A stretch of DNA of 8,860 bases from Chthoniobacterales bacterium (GTDB taxonomy: Bacteria; Verrucomicrobiota; Verrucomicrobiia; Chthoniobacterales; UBA10450). This document shows positions 6,333 through 8,860 of the stretch, one piece after another. The notes under the pieces are model-generated. The model had not been told where the DNA came from. It did no database searches and saw only the letters and a program-made list of their open reading frames with translations. Position numbers and translations under genes: made by a program. The DNA is taken from positions 1 through 8,860 of the forward strand of contig JACCZQ010000160.1 in the NCBI GenBank assembly GCA_013695905.1. Reading direction: 5' to 3'. Positions within the stretch are counted from its first letter, which is position 1; each line of letters begins with the position of its first letter.

Positions 6333-7403
6333 TCAGAAGCCAATCGCGCGCCGCACCGCCTCTTCGAGCGCCGGCACGGCCGGCGCGCTGGTGAATCGCA
6401 CCGCGTCCGGATCTTTCAAGCCATGGCCGGTGACGGTGCAGACGATGCGGCTCTCCGGCGGAATCTTCGTCGCGCACTTCAGCAGCCCGGCGATCGACGC
6501 AGCACTCGCCGGCTCCACGAAAATGCCCTCCCGGCTGGCGAGCCACTGCTGCGCCTCGAGGATTTCTTCATCCGTCACAATGTCGATCGCGCCGCCGGAT
6601 TCCTGCACCGCGCGCGTCGCTGCTTCCCAGCTCGCCGGATTTCCAATGCGAATCGCGGAGGCAATCGTCTCCGGCTGCTCGATCACACGATTGTAAAAGA
6701 TCGGAGCTGCACCTGCTGCCTGGAAGCCGAGCATAGCCGGACGTTTCGTGGCGCGACCAGCGGCAGCGAATTCGCTGTAGCCGGCCCAGTAGGCAGTGAT
6801 GTTTCCTGCGTTGCCCACCGGCAGCAGGTGGAACTCGGGCGCGTCTCCGAGTTCCTCCACGATCTCGAACGCGGCGCTCTTTTGTCCCGCGATGCGATCG
6901 GGATTGATCGAGTTCACAATGGCGAAATCCGGGCGGCTCCCGAGCTCCCGCACCACCCGCAGCGCATCATCGAAGTTCCCTTCGATCGCCACAACCTGCG
7001 CGCCGTACGCATACGCCTGCACCAGCTTGCCGCTGGCGATTTTGCCCGCCGGCAGGATGACCGCGCAACGAATCCCCGCCCGCGCCGCGTACGCCGCCGC
7101 CGCAGCCGAAGTATTGCCCGTGGACGCGCAAACCACAGCGGCGATTCCCCGCTCCACCGCCTTTGACACCGCGACAGTCATGCCGCGGTCCTTGAACGAG
7201 CAGGTGGGATTCAGCCCCTCATATTTCACAAACACCTCACACCCGCGCCCGACAAGTTCACTTAGCCGCGCGCAAGGAATCAGCGGCGTGTTCCCCTCGC
7301 CTAACGAAATCACCGGCGTCGCCGCGGTCACCGGCAGGAACTCTCGCCAGCGCGCGATCACACCCCGTGCCGAAGCAGCAGGTGCAGCAATGCCCGAGTT
7401 CAT
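6333..7403 (-). CDS. thrC: Threonine synthase
   Basis: PLP-dependent conversion of O-phospho-L-homoserine to L-threonine, the last step of threonine synthesis. The 356 aa match the shorter, Bacillus-like class. Motifs are GEGNTPLIP (35-43), the PLP lysine Lys71 in CSFKDRGMT, ASTGNTSAAAA (93-103), the glycine loop GNAGN (197-201) that holds the PLP phosphate, EPASAASIAG (297-306) and TVTGHGLKD (323-331). The start at 7403 is supported by AGGTGGGG at 7406-7413. The frame stays open upstream to 7529, but that stretch has no family similarity I can see and overlaps the leader. It is the first gene of a thrC-lysC pair, so aspartokinase and threonine synthase are probably co-expressed. The other pathway genes (asd, hom, thrB) are not here. 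Confidence 0.96.
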   Translation of the reverse strand: MNSGIAAPAASARGVIARWREFLPVTAATPVISLGEGNTPLIPCARLSELVGRGCEVFVKYEGLNPTCSFKDRGMTVAVSKAVERGIAAVVCASTGNTSAAAAAYAARAGIRCAVILPAGKIASGKLVQAYAYGAQVVAIEGNFDDALRVVRELGSRPDFAIVNSINPDRIAGQKSAAFEIVEELGDAPEFHLLPVGNAGNITAYWAGYSEFAAAGRATKRPAMLGFQAAGAAPIFYNRVIEQPETIASAIRIGNPASWEAATRAVQESGGAIDIVTDEEILEAQQWLASREGIFVEPASAASIAGLLKCATKIPPESRIVCTVTGHGLKDPDAVRFTSAPAVPALEEAVRRAIGF

Positions 7404-7432
7404 CGCCCCACCTATAGCGCGGAGCAGCCGCG

Positions 7433-7466
7433 GGCGACACTCTCTTGTCGCCGCATTCCACGACAA
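7433..7466 (-). promoter_or_regulatory. Inverted repeats in the thrC leader, possible control element
   Basis: GGCGACA (7433-7439) and TGTCGCC (7446-7452) form a perfect 7-bp stem with a 6-nt CTCTCT loop, 30 nt upstream of the thrC ATG. The arm at 7445-7450 (TTGTCG) can instead pair with CGACAA at 7461-7466 across 10 nt. The two stems share an arm and exclude each other. This could be an RNA switch, a repressor operator made of TGTCG/CGACA half-sites, or chance. No threonine- or isoleucine-rich leader peptide is present. Confidence 0.3.
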
Positions 7467-7511
7467 CAGGAAGGCACCACATCCGCGCCACCGTTCCGCG
7501 GCCGCCGGCAT

Positions 7512-7634
7512 GTCATCCCGAGCCCGCAAAGACGGCGAGGGATCTCACACAGGCCGGTGCGTATCTCGCAACGATCGAAAGTCCAAGCACCCCACGCGAG
7601 ATCCCTCAGCGCGCTTCGCCAGCTTCGGGATGAC
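7512..7634. repeat. BIME-like pair of inverted REP-type hairpins
   Basis: Outer arms GTCATCCCGA (7512-7521) and TCGGGATGAC (7625-7634) are perfect inverted repeats, as are inner arms GAGGGATCTC (7537-7546) and GAGATCCCTC (7598-7607). Each half is also a hairpin on its own. The left one (7515-7543) pairs ATCCC with GGGAT and GCC with GGC around facing GA/GA, a tandem G-A mismatch. The right one (7601-7631) has the same design on the other strand, with AGC/GCT as the upper stem. Two mirror-image hairpins with a 57-nt spacer is the layout of REP/BIME elements, which are moved by RAYT transposases. I recall TCATCCCGA...GAGGGATCTC-like repeats as abundant in several soil-bacterial genomes. Confidence 0.7.
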
Positions 7635-7793
7635 CAGTTGCTCGTCGGTCGGCAAAACAACGCCAACCCTGCCGCCGGCACGTCTCTACCCACCGCACTC
7701 GGCCGTAGAACCGACCGCACCACTACCCGCAGGAAAGCCATTGCAAACACCGCCCGCTCGCCTTCCGTTAACACAGACTTCCTGCCTCACCTC

Positions 7794-8860
7794 ATGCCAG
7801 CCTTGACCAAAGAAGACAAGCTCCGCCTCCTCACCATTCTGCTGGAAAGCCGCCACGGCGATTTGCGCGAGCAGAACCTGAACCGCCAGGGCAAAGGGCA
7901 CTTTCACGTCAGCGGCATGGGCCATGAAGCGCTCGGTGCGCTTGGAATGCAGCTGCGCGATGGAGATTACATCGCCGGCTACTATCGCGACCGCGGGCTG
8001 GTGCTCGGCCGCGGCGTCGCCTCGCGGGAGCTGGCCATCGACTACTTCGCGAAACGCGCCGGCCAAAGCCACGGCCGCCAAATGCCTTCGCACTACAGCT
8101 ACGCCTCAAAAGGCATCTGGAGCGTCCCCACACCGACCGGCGCGCAACTCCTCCCCGCCTGCGGCCTCGCCTGGGGCATCCGGTTGGACCAGAAGCCGAA
8201 CGTCGTCATCACCACCATCGGCGACGCAGCCACACGCCAGGGCGATTTTTTCGAAGCGATGGCCTTCGCCAAAGAGCGCCAGCTGCCGGTTTTGTTCGTC
8301 GTCGAGGATAATAAATACGGCATCAGCAGCCCGACGAAAAAGATCCACCCGCGCGCCATCAAAGTCGTCAACGCCGACGACTGGCAGGTGATCGACGGCT
8401 CCGATCCGCAGGCCGTGTATGACGCCGGCGCGGAAGCGTTCGAAGCGATGCGCGCAGGTGGCGGTCCGCGGTTCTTCTGGGTCGATATGGAGCGCCTCTC
8501 CAGCCACACCAGCTCTGACGACCAGAAGCTCTACCGCACCGCCGAAGAACTTACCGAATGTGCGAAACGCGATCCGCTCCGCATCTGGAGTGACCGCCTC
8601 ATCGCCGACGGTCTTCTCACGACGGAGGAATACGAGCAACGCGATAAGGAAGTGAAGGAGCGAATCCGAAAGGAATTCAGCGACGCCGAACGCACCGAAG
8701 ATCCGAGCGCCGACGAGCTGATGCTGCAGATCACTGGCGAGCTGCCGCAGCTGAACGACGAAGTCCTGCCCGCCGGCAAATACCGCATCGGCGACACCGT
8801 TAACAAGACGCTGCGCCTCGGCCTCGAACGCGACAAAGGCCGCATCATCTTCGGCGAAGA
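7794..8860 (+). CDS. 2-oxoacid dehydrogenase E1, fused alpha-beta type, 3' end cut by the window
   Basis: Thiamine-diphosphate-dependent E1 that decarboxylates a 2-oxoacid and passes the acyl group to a lipoyl E2. 355 codons are visible with no stop. The alpha part (about 1-310) has MGHEALGALG (42-51), YYRDRG (63-68), GRQMPSHYS (94-102), and the ThDP/Mg motif running from GDA (143-145) to EDN (171-173), 31 residues as in the GDG...NN signature. RLSSHTSSDD (234-243) resembles the phosphorylation-loop HSTSDD of branched-chain E1 alpha. From about residue 327 the frame continues without a break into KYRIGDTVNKTLRLGLERD and IIFGE, the start of an E1 beta chain, so this is a one-gene fusion. The substrate (pyruvate or branched-chain 2-oxoacid) cannot be settled. 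The ATG at 7794 is the first in frame; it lacks a Shine-Dalgarno. Confidence 0.9.
   Translation, partial: MPALTKEDKLRLLTILLESRHGDLREQNLNRQGKGHFHVSGMGHEALGALGMQLRDGDYIAGYYRDRGLVLGRGVASRELAIDYFAKRAGQSHGRQMPSHYSYASKGIWSVPTPTGAQLLPACGLAWGIRLDQKPNVVITTIGDAATRQGDFFEAMAFAKERQLPVLFVVEDNKYGISSPTKKIHPRAIKVVNADDWQVIDGSDPQAVYDAGAEAFEAMRAGGGPRFFWVDMERLSSHTSSDDQKLYRTAEELTECAKRDPLRIWSDRLIADGLLTTEEYEQRDKEVKERIRKEFSDAERTEDPSADELMLQITGELPQLNDEVLPAGKYRIGDTVNKTLRLGLERDKGRIIFGE

Larger units (their letters stand above)
7404..7793. other. Divergent spacer between thrC and the E1 gene
   Basis: 390 nt with no convincing gene. It holds the thrC leader (7404-7466, with alternative hairpins), the BIME-like repeat pair (7512-7634) and about 160 nt upstream of the E1 gene. 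Promoters for both divergent transcripts should lie here. A weak candidate for the E1 gene is TTGCAA (7741-7746) with a TTAACA-like box near 7768-7773, but the 21-nt spacing is poor. No Shine-Dalgarno precedes the E1 ATG. Confidence 0.6.

Noticed and set aside
5671..6696. Long open frame on the plus strand (341 codons) opposite lysC
   Set aside because: It is antisense to lysC, an unambiguous gene. Its translation is rich in Arg, His and Ala with no recognisable motif, typical of a GC-rich shadow frame.
7404..7500. Threonine attenuator leader peptide
   Set aside because: No short frame rich in Thr or Ile codons is present before thrC.
7404..7529. N-terminal extension of thrC
   Set aside because: The frame is open, but ThrC homologues start near MNSG and AGGTGGGG stands before 7403. 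The extension runs into the leader hairpins and the BIME-like repeat.
7501..7680. 10-bp direct repeat GCCGCCGGCA at 7501-7510 and 7671-7680 flanking the inverted repeat element
   Set aside because: It could be taken for a target-site duplication, but the right copy is 36 nt away from the arm while the left is 1 nt away, and this GC-rich word is likely by chance.

Overview
The window is a gene-dense piece of a GC-rich bacterial chromosome. It is almost entirely housekeeping metabolism: I see no phage, CRISPR, toxin-antitoxin or defence genes. The gene content and the fused 2-oxoacid dehydrogenase E1, together with a TCATCCCGA/GAGGGATCTC repeat and a TCGATCT-type heptamer repeat, fit a soil or freshwater Verrucomicrobiota-like organism. 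This assignment is an impression from memory of such genomes, not proven by the sequence.

Layout. Positions 1-4712 hold a six-gene minus-strand run, read from right to left: sppA (signal peptide peptidase), a CPBP-family membrane protease, thiL (thiamine-monophosphate kinase), tsaE, tsaB (t6A tRNA modification) and alr (alanine racemase, cut by the window edge). sppA is separated from the next gene by 12 nt. CPBP/thiL, tsaE/tsaB and tsaB/alr each overlap by an ATGA, and thiL/tsaE overlap by 17 bp, so this looks like one translationally coupled operon. A roughly 370-nt gap (4713-5082) follows, holding a possible 69-aa plus-strand AT-hook protein and a hairpin. Next come lysC (aspartokinase) and, upstream of it, thrC (threonine synthase), both on the minus strand 20 nt apart: two enzymes of the aspartate amino-acid family. 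lysC has a strong Shine-Dalgarno before an internal Met249, as in alpha2beta2 aspartokinases that make a regulatory beta chain from the same gene.

The divergent spacer 7404-7793 carries a 7-bp inverted repeat in the thrC leader and a REP/BIME-like element. The latter is two inverted hairpins, each with a tandem G-A mismatch. On the plus strand from 7794 to the right edge is a 2-oxoacid dehydrogenase E1 gene whose alpha half runs directly into a beta half; it is truncated by the window.

The most notable observations are the BIME-like pair of mirror-image hairpins, the likely internal lysC-beta start, a heptamer repeat built into the end of thiL, and alternative hairpins before thrC. I found no clear new multi-gene system; the genes themselves are ordinary core genes.
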